In this document: in pieces, positions 33,342 through 44,849 of the stretch
Numbering within the stretch: the first letter of the stretch is position 1
How the letters are laid out: each line of letters begins with the position of its first letter
Origin: Pseudeuparius sepicola
Lineage: Eukaryota > Arthropoda > Insecta > Coleoptera > Anthribidae
Length of the DNA stretch: 64,000 nucleotides
Assembly (NCBI GenBank): GCA_963920635.1
Contig: OY987305.1
Location: 27,578,995 to 27,642,994 of the forward strand
Reading direction: 5' to 3'
Notes under the pieces: generated by a model
What the model was told of the DNA's origin: nothing
What the model saw: the letters and a program-made list of their open reading frames with translations, nothing else
Databases searched by the model: none
Translations under genes and position numbers: made by a program

Positions 33342-34300
33342 CAGGGTGATTCAGTTTTATTCTAGGACACTTCAACAGGTGCTAGAACATCATAAAATAT
33401 TACTATTTTTGGTATAACTTTTTATCTTTTTTGAGATACAGAATGTTTAGACTGTCAAAAATTTTAACATTTTTATTATTATTTTTTTAATTTTTCTTAC
33501 CGTTAAGGTTATTCAAACGAAGTTTCGTACAGAGCATGCATTAGTCAAATGTCACAAAATGTGACAATACCAAGTTGCAGTATACACTACATTTGTTTTA
33601 TCAAGAAAAATGCTAATACGGCCCTGTGCAGAATTTTGTTTTATGCACTTGCATAACTTTTTTTATTCTAAGCAAAAATTCTCGCTTTTCACTTTTTATA
33701 TCTGCCACAGTTTTACGCGAAAATTAATAATTTATCGTTTATTGTTTTTGTGGAATGCAAAAACTAAAATTATTTCATTTAAAAAAGACATTTTAGATTT
33801 CTATTTGACGAGAGATGACTAAAATGTCGTAGTAATTGAATAATAATGTCATCTATAGCCAACTATTATTTTGATACATATTTTTCTTTTATAATCGAAA
33901 GTGGAATCGTCGAAAGAAATACATATTAAGCGCACACAAAAGTGGTTTTTGACAAGCAAGTTTTGATTTTCTCAACCTTAACGCTTTGCGTAATATTTTC
34001 CGGCCAAAGATAAATGTAAAAGTGACATTTCCTCAGAAGATAGTTTATGCTTAGAGTAAAAAAAGTACATTAAAGAAAATTCTGTGGAGAGCCGTAATAT
34101 TATTTTTCTTGATAAAACAAATGTAGTGTATACCCATATCTCCGCCACTAGCTATTTGGGGAACTTGATATTATCACATTTTGTGACATTTGATCAATGC
34201 ATGCTGTGTACCAAATTTTGTTTGGTTACCTTTACCTGCGGGAAAAATAGGTTTTTTGGAGAACCTGTATCTCGAAAACGAGGCGGATAGAAAAGCAACT
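33342..34300. mobile_element. Snapback element with CAGGGTGATTCAG end
   Basis: Begins TA/CAGGGTGATTCAGTTTTATT. Inverted arms at roughly 33342-33650 and 34080-34300 share, for example, TATACACTACATTTGTTTTATC and its complement, and GTCACAAAATGTGACA-type blocks. The right terminus has decayed. The loop 33650-34080 encodes nothing recognisable. Confidence 0.7.
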
Positions 34301-35457
34301 TCTCTAATTCGATTTGTAGAATATAATAGAAATCATTCCCAGACGAAATATAACTAGACCGATAATAATAAATGCATTGTAATCATTGAACATATAAAAT
34401 CCCAAATAAAAATAAATATTTTATTTATGTGCACGGGCTGATTCCGTTTTTCTTACATGCCACGCATGTTTTGTTCAAAATTATAACACTGGTTAAAAAG
34501 ATGTTAGGCCTGAAAACTAGTCTTTTAATTTAGGTAAAGATGTATACAGCCTACACTGATTCCCAATTAAATTGCTAACTACGCCATCTCTAGAATCGAG
34601 AATCTGGTTCCAAATAAGCGCTTGTCCACCTGTCCCACTTCTGCCTCGCTTCAACTCTCTTCTTGCCGTACGAGCTGGTTCGTTTCCAGATTCTGTGCAG
34701 CGGCTCAAAAATCACCAGATATATTTGCCGATGCCCGGATCTCTACTTATAATAAAATAAAAAGCTTACTTACATCAAAGATCTTTGTCAACCGTCCTTC
34801 TTTCGGAAGGACGGTCTTTCTTTACAACACGATGCTTTCTGGGCTGGTTTCAACAAAGATCCTTTGCGAATTCATGTGGTTTATTTCCTTTGGCCTTGCA
34901 GGCAACTAAATTCCAGACTCGGTCTAAAAACTTGAACTTCAGTGCCCATTGGACGTGCAAAATTAAAAAGGGAGTGCATGTCAGGATTATAGACATTTTT
35001 TTACAATCCTTAATTGGTTTCAAAACTGTAAATAACCACTTCCGAGTGGTCTGACCAGGCAAGGGATATCGCTCGCCAGCAACTTTACTCTGATTGGGCT
35101 TCTGGGGGGCTGACGGCAGCATTCTCAGGGAAGCTGTTGAAGCGTTAAAGATCAGTGGGGCAGTAAAGGTGCCACCTGTTCGTCAATAAGGTTAGCAGAT
35201 CCACGATACTTGTAAAGTAGCCGAAAGGTTCCAAAGGAGCACAAGAAGACAGAAGACGTGCTGAAAAAAAGGCACAGGAATAGAGGGAAGCAGTTGATAC
35301 AGATAAAAGATAGGAACAGAAGAAACAAGTACCGACCTCGTAGCGCCACCAACTTGAGGAGTGCCCAGTTGTAGCCGTGCTGAAACCTCAAAATTTTGTC
35401 TTTAATTGAGAACAACATCGTCATCTTTTCCCTAAGCTTTTTAAATAACGTGGATAT
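34301..35457. other. Intergenic with small repeats
   Basis: Contains a perfect 10-bp hairpin with 5-nt loop at 34791-34815 (ACCGTCCTTC). It also holds GC-richer text at 34600-34740 and 35040-35130 that could be old retroelement sequence. No identifiable protein. Confidence 0.4.
35325..35390. repeat. Dispersed repeat, copy 2
   Basis: Matches 5080-5145 in the same orientation (GCGCCACCAACTTGAGG, then CCAGTTGTAGCCGTGCTG). Two independent copies 30 kb apart indicate a mobile or retroposed origin, not yet named. Confidence 0.6.
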
Positions 35458-35540
35458 CACGAATCTTCATCCTTACGTCACAATGGTCGACAATGGAAAT
35501 TGCAATGTCGGCCATTGTGACGTAGGGATGAAGATTCGTG
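35458..35540. repeat. 83-bp hairpin with 35-bp stem
   Basis: CACGAATCTTCATCC at 35458 and its complement ending at 35540 close a 35-bp stem around a 13-nt loop (ATGGAAATTGCAA). Only two positions differ between arms, and both would be G-U pairs in a plus-strand transcript. No target duplication is clear. It may be a tiny MITE or a small-RNA-type hairpin. Confidence 0.75.
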
Positions 35541-36169
35541 CTATACACTATATCTGACATTTTTTGCAAGTATGATGAAATAAATTAGATATAAAATTTG
35601 CCACGAAACTACGGCAGTTACAAAAATAAGTTAAGAGATACTTACTTCTTGTTCGAAATTAAATGCTCTATCCGAAACTGCTACTCACTTTACTTTGGTA
35701 CAGGGCCGTATTATTTATTCCTAAATTTGTCGAACGACTTACTCATAACTCCGTCACTGATTTAACCTCGACCTTGGGAATGAAACATTTAAAAAGGTCG
35801 TAGCCAAGTACACTGTGTACCAAATTTGATAAAAAAGCTCCACACATAAAAAGTTATGAGGAAAAGACGTTTTTTTAGAGAATTTTAACATCCCGTATAT
35901 GGAAAACGAAGAAGTTTTGGAAACATGTTTATATTAACTTATTTTCATAGCGTTGGCTGAGGATCACCACCCTGACATATTTTAACGTACTTAAGTTAGA
36001 CCCTATATACGGAGTGTTCCTTAGGAGTGTTATTTAGGACACACTTTCACAGAAGATAGAAAAATTAATTTTAGGGCGGGTTGCTTATAAAACATAGGTC
36101 GTAAAGTACTTCGTTTCTAAGATACAGGGCGTTAAATTACGAAAAAATGTATTTGGTTACATGGATGAG
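35541..36169. other. Intergenic with snapback fragments
   Basis: Short phrases such as GGAGTGTTCCTTAGG and GATACAGGGCGTTAAATTAC resemble snapback ends and interiors seen elsewhere in the window, but no pair of arms was found. Confidence 0.4.
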
Positions 36170-36261
36170 CACCTAGCAGTGTGAACGTCGCCACCCTATA
36201 ATATTCATGTTTCATATTTCACTTATGTATTCAATAAAGACTATTATTATTATTATTATTT
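36170..36261 (+). repeat. Non-LTR retrotransposon 3' tail
   Basis: An AATAAA signal near 36232 is followed within a few bases by (ATT)n. A polyadenylation signal followed by a short microsatellite tail is typical of the 3' end of some non-LTR elements. Only the 3' UTR seems to be present. Confidence 0.45.
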
Positions 36262-36264
36262 TAA

Positions 36265-36450
36265 ATTTCAAGTTTTATAAACATATATTCAAAGCAAATT
36301 TGGCCCACAAGATGTATGTATTGGATAGACATAACAATGTATAATATCACGTCTTTAAATTAACCAGTGGTGGAGATACGGGTAATCGGTATCACTAATT
36401 TTATAAAAAAAATAGTACAGGTCTGAATAGAATAAAAAAGAATATCATTT
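36265..36450. repeat. Dispersed repeat pair, copy 1
   Basis: Runs parallel to 47255-47430, sharing CACAAGATGTATGTAT, a TAAATTAA..AGTGG block and a GGTCTGAATAGAATAAAAAA-like block. Similarity is clear but imperfect. Source unknown. Confidence 0.55.
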
Positions 36451-36706
36451 TTTGACGAAGGATTCAATTTCGAACAGTGCCTCTCGACATTTTTTCATAT
36501 ATGTCACTGTTTCACCGCAATTTTTTTGCATCAATTTACGCATTTAATTACGTTTCATGCGACTAGCGCCCTCTGTTAAACAATTTTTAATTAAAATTCA
36601 AGGAGGGGGAATTCAGTTCCAATAATGAAAACCACGGCGTTCAGAGGTCGCCTTAAGCCGAAATTTAAAGTAACATAACCTATATTGACAGAAACAGGTT
36701 AGTATT

Positions 36707-36988
36707 ATAGCCGCGTTCCTTTTGCCCCTAACTGAGAACTTTAGCTCAGTTGTTAGCCGAGCCACTCAGTTTGTTTTTTCCTGTCAAAGGCTCATCTTGT
36801 GAAAGGGTCATTTTCCCCACCACCAACCTGAGCCAATATGCTCGATAGTGAGTGTCCTTGCGAGGATGTGCTTGAAGGGTGAAGTAAAAAATCTCACTTT
36901 AGCTCACATTCTCATTTGTAAAAGGAACTGCCACCAACTGAGATAAAGTAAGAATTCTTAAGAAAAGTGGCAAAAGGAACGCGGCTAT
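36707..36988. mobile_element. 282-bp MITE with ATAGCCGCGTTCC ends
   Basis: Terminal inverted repeats ATAGCCGCGTTCCTTTTGCC at 36707 and the exact complement ending at 36988. A second, subterminal inverted pair (TAACTGAG / CTCAGTT, and AAGGAAC blocks) lies inside. No coding capacity. Flanks do not give an unambiguous target duplication, so the superfamily is open. Confidence 0.8.
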
Positions 36989-38350
36989 TGTCACAACTGG
37001 GGTGACTAGGGGGTAGCTTGAGAGGTAATTCAATCAAAATGCTTACTTCAATGGCACAAGACTAACACTCTATATAGGTCAAGCCAACAAAAGTTACAGT
37101 TAAATATAATGCAATCAAGACAAATGAGAAACAATCAATAATAATGTCAACGTCAACTAATAAATAATAAAATAAAGGGGGTAGCTTACCATATTTGTGG
37201 GCGAGGGTTCATGATGTACTGTTTCTTCTTACTGTTACTGTCGATCCTCTATTTTATACAGAAAAGATTGCTAGATAGTCATTATTATATTGCATATAGG
37301 AGTTCAACGTAATCGTTGCTCTGCTATATGGAACTTTGCGTGTGCGTAATTCGACTCCCGGACGTCGTTCTATTGGAGGTTTAGAAATATTGTCTTCTTT
37401 GGCTCATTACTGACATATTCCCCGCGCCCACAAAAGCTAGACCCCAGCTTAAAATTTGAAAAAAAAAATCACAATAAAGAGCTAAACTATAGTAACCGAA
37501 TACATAATATTAAAAAATAGTTGAAACTAATAACTAGAATTATAATATTTACATTAAATAATTATATCATCTTATTTACAATGAGCACAAGATGGAGAGC
37601 GTTCGACGCAAGCACACCGGCACGCACTAAATCCCGAGCACATTCCTCCATTATTTCTGACAGGGCTGTGGTTGATGCCAGTTTGGCCCGAGCTTATTAC
37701 TTTATAGCTCTATGGTCAAATTCTCATTGGTTGCTGCTGGGCTGCAGTTGGTGTTGGTTTAACCCGAGCGTTTTAGTTTTTTAGCTCAAGGGTCAAACTA
37801 TCCTTGGTCATTGCTAGACTTCTGTTGGTGTTGGTTTTACCCGAGCGTTCCAGTTATCTAGCTCAAGGGTCAAACACTCCCTGGTCGTTGGTGGTAGAGT
37901 CCGGTCCTGTCCGTGCTATTTACTAGCTACGTGCCGTTCATGAGTTTTGACTGCTTGCTTGTGAGATAACCGTTTGCTGACTGTAGAAAACTCCTGCTCC
38001 TTATTATTCAGTTTCTTGGCCGCCGTCGTGGTTTAAACTGCACGGATTGGTCTATAGCGTGTTGATTTAATTCTGAATTTTTGTGTGTGTGCGTACTATA
38101 ACGGTTGGTTTTTGTGCTGTGTTGGTGCTGTGTCTGGATTGTCAGGAATGAGATGCCAGAGGAACTCAAAACAAATAAAAGAAAATTAAGGCAGTAAGGT
38201 AACTTATGTATATGTTATACACACAAAGAGGTATTATAAAAGTTAAAAATAGATTATTTTTATAATGACTATGGAAATAAAATATTCTTAAACGAGGGGA
38301 ACTGGAACATATATCAAAGTTATTTCTTTTTTTTTGTTTATTCTTTTTTT
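36989..38350. other. Intergenic, repeat-bearing
   Basis: Holds two GGGGGTAGCTT phrases (37014, 37179) and the 76-bp tandem repeat described separately. No recognised gene lies between the MITE and the gypsy element. Confidence 0.4.
37669..37895. repeat. 76-bp tandem repeat, three copies
   Basis: The CCCGAGC landmark recurs at 37687, 37763 and 37840, each followed by a TAGCTC..GGGTCAAA block and a TTGGT..TTG block. Copies are diverged, the first most of all. It lies just upstream of the gypsy element but outside its LTR. Confidence 0.75.
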
Positions 38351-38354
38351 AAGT

Positions 38355-38482
38355 TGTAGTGGTTTTGTCCTGTTACCTGTTATTAAAGAGGATGTTTGTG
38401 ACAACATTTCGTAGTATTGTATATCCCTCCTGAGAAGTAGAGGCGGCGACCCGAAGGTTTTAGGCCGATAGTAACCTCTACA
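38355..38482 (+). repeat. 5' LTR, 128 bp, internally deleted
   Basis: Starts TGTAGTGGTTTTGTCC and ends AACCTCTACA. Compared with the 3' LTR it lacks about 48 bp after CCTGTTACCTGTTATT and shows several substitutions. The missing part includes a G-rich block present at 44880-44927. Confidence 0.9.
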
Positions 38483-38486
38483 CTTT

Positions 38487-38504
38487 TGGCGCCCAACGTG
38501 GGGC
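38487..38504 (+). promoter_or_regulatory. Primer-binding site
   Basis: TGGCGCCCAACGTGGGGC begins four bases after the LTR end. TGGCGCC-type sites complement the 3' end of a tRNA and prime minus-strand DNA synthesis. I have not assigned the tRNA species. Confidence 0.8.
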
Positions 38505-38831
38505 GGAGCAGCTACGACGCGGCGATCGAAAAGGTTTTTTCTTGCACGAGGCACTACAACAGAGTTGGACAAAGTGGCGAGGGCTGGTGTCTGATCTTTC
38601 GCAATCCTGCAGTTCAGAAACGACGGATTTGGAGTACTTGTGACAGAGGTCTGGTAAGATTGTTCCGATCCACCTGAACTTTACCTAGTTTTGGAACGAT
38701 TGCCCTTGTGATCGATACGTATATGAACAACATCTAGGCGGATGGCCGAGATGGTCGGAACCGACTTTGTCAAGCAGTGGTGAATGCCGAGAACTTTTAT
38801 TTCAAATAATAGGACCTTTTAGACAGTGTAT

Positions 38832-39585
38832 TAGATAGATAGATAGATTTATTTCAATCCATGAAACAACACAGTTTTTGGACAGGTCAAAAAAAGACAT
38901 GTTGCATGTACAAACAAAAACAAATACAGGTACATACAAACACATAGTATGTAAAAACAAACATTAAAAAAAGTCACATTCATCTGAAAAAAATATCATT
39001 GAGCGTTCATGATTCATGAAATATAATTACAGATATACAACATATAAAACTTTTTAACCAAAACAATACAGTTAAAAAAAAAATAAAAATATGGGTTTAA
39101 AAAGAGAGTCACAATGTGAGAGCATGAATTTCCCACTACTGCTCGGACACAAATCAATCAAAGCCCGTTGCAAAGTTCGCCTAAATTGTTTTAGTGGTAA
39201 CGATCTAATCGCTCTTGGTAATGCATTGTAAAGATGGATGCCCAACTTTCTGGATTTATATATTCTCGTTCTAGGTGGGATGAGATTCGTCTTTCCTCTG
39301 GTATTCAGAGAGTGCTGGGATTCGCGGGTCTGAAAGTTGTCGATATTACTTCGTACATACATGAGATTTTCTAAGATTATCATTGCAAATAGTGTTTGAA
39401 TGCCCAGTTCTTTGAAAATAGGACCACTAGGAGAAAGCTACCCTTCGTTTTTTATAGCACGCACAGCGGATTTCTGAATTAAAAATATTCTGTGTAGTTG
39501 AGAGTGCGATGCACTTCCCCAAGCCAGTATACCATACTTTAGACAAGAATGAAATAAACCATAGTATACCGTAGTTGCAGCCTCT
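38832..39585 (-). pseudogene. Non-LTR retrotransposon 3' end inserted in gypsy leader
   Basis: Minus-strand reading from about 39560 gives YYGLFHSCLKYGILAWGSAS, HRIFLIQKSAVRAIKNEG (one stop), FKELGIQTLFAMIILENLMY, then SLNTRGK, LGIHLYNALPRAIRSLPLKQ and a stop at 39072. This is the C-terminal region after the RT of jockey/CR1-type elements. It is followed by about 200 bp of 3' UTR, AATAAA and a (TCTA)n tail at 38832-38848. A 5'-truncated insertion of this kind is the usual product of target-primed integration. Confidence 0.8.
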
Positions 39586-39689
39586 TAGATTGGTATAGGT
39601 ATCTAGCTTATATTTTAAGTAGATACTGAGGTACCTTAGCTGGTTTTCGGTAATTTGTTAAGGTAGTTTGTGTCAGTAAAAATCCCTAA

Positions 39690-40437
39690 TAATAAGAAAG
39701 GGAAAGCAAATACATAGAACCTTCCAGAGGAAGAAGAGGCAGAGGCTAGCCCGTACTCTATTGAAAATATGATTGAACAGTTGTGTACAAATATGTTGAA
39801 GATGTAAGAAACAGTTGGAATTCTGGCAGCGAAAATACGAGATCGCGATGGTCGAGGAATACAATTTAACAATTTAACTTTTTTCCCTAGTGGTAGGCTA
39901 CACCTTTGTGCCTTTTTAAAGAAAATCCAAAAGTTATTTGTTGAGGCCGGTGTCCCTAACCGAAGCAAAGTAGGACTGGTAGTTTCTTGATTGAGAGGTA
40001 CGGCTAGATTTTGGGGGGTAGACAGGCAAAGGGACCTTTCTCTTGAATTGATTTATGGTCGTTTTGAGATAGGTAGTAGCTCGGAGTATTTTCTTAATTT
40101 AATTAATAAAGTCGGGTATTTATCTGAGCTTGTCTTGGAGAATCAACTTATCTCTATGTGAGCCAAACATTTTAATTCATACGTACAGAAGGGCATCATC
40201 ACTCAGGGGTTAAAACGCTTTGACGAAGTGGAGGAATATTTACGTCAGGTTGACGTAACTTATGTGTCTGGTAATAACTCGAATATACCACGTGATACGA
40301 ATAATTTGCAAATTGCAAGATATCCACGGCGTGGTAACGAAGGTAATAGTTACGGTAATAACACGCATGCTCAACGTGAACCAATGAATAATAATATAAC
40401 TCGAAACCCGGGTGTACCAATAAATGAGAATAATTAA
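39690..40437 (+). pseudogene. Gypsy gag, broken
   Basis: Protein-like text continues across stops: NLPEEEEAEASPYSIENMIE, FFPSGRLHLCAFLKKIQKLF, RGTARFWGVDRQRDLSLELI, EYFLNLINKVGYLSELVLEN, then QGLKRFDEVEEYLRQVDVTY and an Asn/Arg-rich tail ending at 40437. The ARFW..L..RF pattern is that of the gag capsid region. No zinc knuckle was found before the stop. A poly-G run near 40587 may mark a frameshift into the protease. Confidence 0.65.
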
Positions 40438-40589
40438 CGCGCACGACTAAATACTCGGCATTCGAGGAATTTACATCTTATTACTATTTTTAATGAAAAC
40501 CCGGATGTCATATTAAGCAACGTAGCTAGTGATTCCGAAGGTAGTGATTACGAGGGCGACCCAGTAATGAAAGCTAAAATCGGGGAGGG

Positions 40590-41057
40590 GGGGGGGTTAC
40601 TACCGATGTTTTAATAGACAGAGGAAGTCAGGCTACGGCTATATCTGAAGAATTTTATGACAGAAAACTCCCTGTTTTGCCAGTGACCAATTTGTCTGTT
40701 GGCGGCGCAGTTATCGAGAAACAGCGAAAAATTTCCAAAAGATCCTTAATACCACTTATAATCGGAAACGCTAAAATTGACGTGGATTGCCTAATCATAC
40801 TACATTTAAAGCGCGACGTAATTTTCGGTTGGAATTGGGTACGTAAACACAAAGCTTCTGCTGACGGCGAGCGAAATGTGCTTAGATTTGTGTACGAGGG
40901 AGAACGCCATGAAATAAGTTTTAATGATGATGAAAATACCGATAGAGACTCGGTGAGTATTAATCTTATCTATACGAAAATGAGGAGGCGGTTAATAATT
41001 TTACAAATTCAGTCCTCAATTCACCGGCAATGCACCGATACTGTAGCGAGGATATAA
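40590..41057 (+). pseudogene. Gypsy aspartic protease region
   Basis: TDVLIDRGSQATAISEEFYD contains the catalytic Asp (codon 40617-40619), but the usual D-T/S-G reads D-R-G. The second half continues as LSVGGAVIEKQRKISKRSLI and IDVDCLIILHLKRDVIFGWN (the hydrophobic-G flap-end of retropepsins). A linker of about 70 codons leads to the RT. Inactive by the motif change alone. Confidence 0.6.
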
Positions 41058-42000
41058 ATGCGGTTGTTGCTAAAGCTGATATGGGAAAAGTGCAAAAAGA
41101 AAATTTACAGGATTTATTACAATCCTTTTCTGACATTTTTTCGGATTGTCCAGGACGTGTCACAATGTATCATCATGAAGTGGAAATGACAGATGATATA
41201 CCCTTTAACTTTCCTTCCTATCCAATCCCATATGTATACAGGGACAAGGTGAGGCGGCAGATTAGAGAAATGCTTAATTTGGGGATAATTGAAAAGCAAA
41301 AAACAAATTATATTTCGCCACTTGTAGTTGTTAAAAAAAACATAAATCTGCTCGAATTTGTTTGGACGCTACAAGATTTAACGCGCGTATGAGAAAGGAT
41401 TTTGTGAACCCACCGAACCAAAATGACCTTTTGTTTAATTTTAAAAAAAGGGCAGATTTTAAATACTACCGACCTTAAGGGTGCCTATTGGCAAATTCCT
41501 ATTCGGAAGGAACATTCAAAACATGTAGGTTTTATTCATGAGAGAGAAAGATACACATTTTCACGGCTACCATTTGGGTTGTCCACTTCCATGGCCAGCC
41601 TGATTCACTGTCTCAATTTTGTGCTCGGGGAGGAGTCTAAACTTTTTACTTTTGTATATGTAGATGATCTTCTCGTGTATTCTGCTAGTGTAGATGTCCG
41701 TCTACGAGATTTAGCGATCATTTTTGAAGAACTGCGTGCTCAAGGTATGACCGTTAAATTACGCAAATGTCAATTTATTCGTAATAAAATTGTTTTCTTG
41801 GGGCATGTTATTTCCAGTGAGGGTATTTCTTTGGATCCCTCTAGGGTGATCTCGCGATTGTGTGTGATCACAAGAGTTTTAGCTACGCGATGTCTTGCAA
41901 ATTAAAATCAGCCCGTCGATGGATTTTATTTGTTCAAGAATTTAATTTTAAAATTGAACAGTGCGCTGGTTCTGTGAACATTGTAGCTTTACGTTTTCCT
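41058..42000 (+). pseudogene. Gypsy reverse transcriptase and RNase H remnant
   Basis: RT text: MYHHEVEMTDDIPFNFPSYP, GIIEKQKTNYISPLVVVKK, then after a frame change TTDLKGAYWQIPIRKEHSKH, FSRLPFGLSTSMA and the catalytic FVYVDDLLVYS near 41655-41690, ending FLGHVISSEGISLDP near 41840. Directly after this the text jumps to CVITRVLA / MCDHKSFSY and RRWILFVQEFNFKIEQCAGS, the last part of RNase H. Most of the RNase H domain is therefore deleted at about 41845-41860. Confidence 0.8.
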
Positions 42001-42229
42001 GCTAGACAAAATTCTAAAGTACATCCAGAGGCGATGGGGGACTCTCATATTTTGTTGATGGGGTTATTCAAGAATTACGATGATTTTAAATGCAATTTTA
42101 AAGTTCTAAGGGGTGATCAGCTTGAAGATGATTGGATAAAATTAAAAGTTCGTTTCCTAGAAAATTTCAGAATAAATCGATAGTTATCGGCGATGATTTG
42201 AATATGTGATATAAATTATTCGTTCCACG

Positions 42230-42900
42230 CAATCAAATAAAAGATTTATAGTTCTAACGCATCATACCGATTCTGGTCATTTTGGTAAATCAAAGACTTG
42301 TGACCATATGAAAGTAAAATTTTACTAGCCAAAAATGCAACGCCATATCCGACAAATGGTATCAGCGTGTGATATTTGCCAGCGCGCGAAGCATTCAAAG
42401 ACTACCAAAGGTTTAATGCATTCGGTTATTCCAAAAAAACCAGGAGATCTAGTTTGCATTGACCTAATAGGTCCACTGCCTGTGTTACGGGGAGGTACAA
42501 CTCAGTTATTGGTCATAGTAGACGCTTTTTCTAAATATGTAGAACTGTACGCTCTTAAACGAGCTACAACAAAGGCAATACTGCCAAAAATTGTAAATGA
42601 CTACATTCCCAAGATTCAAAAACCTAAATCAATTTTGAGTGATAATGACACCCAATTTTCCAGTAAAGAATGGTTGGACACTTTAGAGCGTGAAGGCATC
42701 ATTGTTAAACACATTTCTGTGTACTTCCCTGACGCAACCTTACCGAACGCTACAATAAAAAAATAGGTCGATTACTTAGATCATATTGCTATGATAAGCA
42801 ACAAAAATAGGCCACTATATTATATTCTTTGGAAGATTGGCTTAACCAAGCCATTAATCAAAGTACTGTTTTTTCTCCTAGATATCTTCAGCTTGGGGTT
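42230..42900 (+). pseudogene. Gypsy integrase, broken
   Basis: The zinc-binding HHCC region reads LTHHTDSGHFGKSKTCDHMK (one stop follows) and VSACDICQRAK. The core shows VCIDLIGPLP (first Asp) and ILSDNDTQFSSKEW (second Asp). The catalytic Glu appears one frame over, in ERYNKKIGRLLRSYCY around 42742, so a single-base indel separates it. C-terminal text WLNQAINQSTVFSPRYLQLG follows to about 42900. Integrates the element DNA in intact relatives; inactive here. Confidence 0.8.
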
Positions 42901-44834
42901 CCGTTCCAGCGTTTAAATGCACTATTTTGTTCCCTTCCATAAAATACACCAATATATCACCACGCCTTTCAAGAATGTTGCCCTACTACCTGCAACCAAC
43001 TATACAAGCTGATGCATAATAAATTGCCTACCTTTGTAGAGCTTGTTGTTTCTAAACCAACTGTTGATTAGAGGGTAGGTATGTGCCGTTTGCAAAAGTG
43101 TATAAATTTTATTCATTAATTGAAGGTACGTATTACTAGAAACATTGTTGTAGGCACTGTCCGACGTAAATCACAGACAATATTCTCTTTATTCAGTTTT
43201 GCGATTGGTTAGCGGTATACCGTGTGCGTTTTTGGTTTTGCTGTGCTAATTTTTTACATGAGATGACCACGTGTCGGTGAACCTTGTGGACAGATTGTGG
43301 AGGGTTTTTCCCTCATCTATCAGGTTCAACCAGCGACCAACAGCGTGAGGACTACAGGGAGCTTACAGAAGGCAGTATTCCAGGTGATTTAGCTACTTAG
43401 ATTACTGATTTTATCTGTATCTGACTCTCGTCAACTTTGCCGTAGCCATTCGGAATCTGTTTCCCCTGTTCTGTAGGCTTCACGTGATGGGTCGTAGCCA
43501 AAATTTGGTTATTTAAATTATATTAGGTTTACATTAGGTGACGTTTTTTGCACAGAATCACTAGATAACCCACCACTTAGGTTGTTTGACTTGATGTAGA
43601 CTTCATGACAAGTTTTCTTATTTTACCTAGCTTACAGGGTTATTGTTTTTTGCTTTTTGCCACGAGGTGAAATCGGGAAGTCGCCAATCGTTTTGTATTT
43701 TGTATATGTTACCTTTTGTATTGAAATTTAGTTCAATTTAAAGCATTTAATTTGAATAATTAAGTGAGGTTTAGTCAAGATAATTGATCGCTTTTGATTA
43801 TTAATTTTTAATATATTTCATAGTCAGGTTCGGGGTTCATTAATTCAAAGTTACATGCTTTAATCCATCTTTGAGTTATTCGTTAAAGTTTGTCAATCTT
43901 AATTGCAAAATCTGTGATAGTTTATTTGTTTTCAAAATCTTTTTACACTTAACAAATTTAACTACCCAGTGTAAACGCGTCATAGTTTTGACTGCAGTTT
44001 TTCGAAGACTGTTGTGTTTTCTTTTAGATGCACTCGGGTACGTGAGCGAAGCACCATCGGAATACGGACATACACACCATCCTACGACACAAGTCTGACA
44101 GTGGTCGCACATCGTGTATCCCCAACTTGAATCGTCCACGACCAAACTTTGAGTCTCGAGTCTAGCCGAGGTCATAACTACAACGATAAGAAGCTTGGAG
44201 CAACGGCGGCGACTCACCAGTGTCAACGACCCAGAACTTTTAAGGTACTCTGTAGAACTCAGTAGTCCAAATTTTCGAAGTGCTGGTAAACAAAACTTTA
44301 AATTCTCACGTGAACTTTTCGTGCTCGTAGTGTTTTCTATCAAGCTCACGAACATCTCCGAACTTTAAACATTTTTCAGTTTTTTAACAAATTCTAAATT
44401 GTAAATAATCAAATTCATTGCTCAGTTATTTCACTTCATTGTAACAAATTTTTTCTTCACTTTAATGTACAAATTACAACTTGTAAAAACATTGTAAATA
44501 TGAAAATGTGTTTTTTATTTAACCATTAAATACTTCAAGTTTCTGGCGCTCAAATATAACCATTTTGGTTATAACTATTAAAAAATTCTTTCTTTTATAC
44601 GAGGGGCCTTTTTATGTTGGTAGGCGCGCATAACCCAACTCGTAGGTATGTGTTAACTAATTGTGAGCGACACGAAATGTCCAAACAGAATGTTAAAAAC
44701 TTACAGTTTTATCGGGAACTTCCAAGAGAATTGTAATTGGAGTTCTTTTCTTTTTTTAGTTAGTAATTTGTTTGTTCTTAACTATTTGTATTTTGGTACT
44801 GAAATCTAAGAAAATGTTTACATTTTTTAGTTTT
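42901..44834 (+). other. Gypsy 3' non-coding region
   Basis: About 1.9 kb between integrase and polypurine tract without a recognisable gene. Open stretches on both strands (for example 43876-44355 minus) show no known motif, no transmembrane pattern and no envelope-like features. Confidence 0.5.
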
Positions 44835-44849
44835 AAGTAGAGGGGTGAA
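44835..44849 (+). promoter_or_regulatory. Polypurine tract
   Basis: AAGTAGAGGGGTGAA directly precedes the 3' LTR, where plus-strand DNA synthesis is primed. Confidence 0.75.

Noticed and set aside
34791..34815. Transcription terminator-like hairpin
   Set aside because: A perfect 10-bp stem with 5-nt loop, but no gene ends there, and intrinsic terminators of this type are not expected in an animal nuclear genome.
43876..44355. Envelope-like gene in the gypsy element
   Set aside because: The minus-strand frame is antisense to the element, lacks signal peptide and membrane segments and has no recognisable motif.
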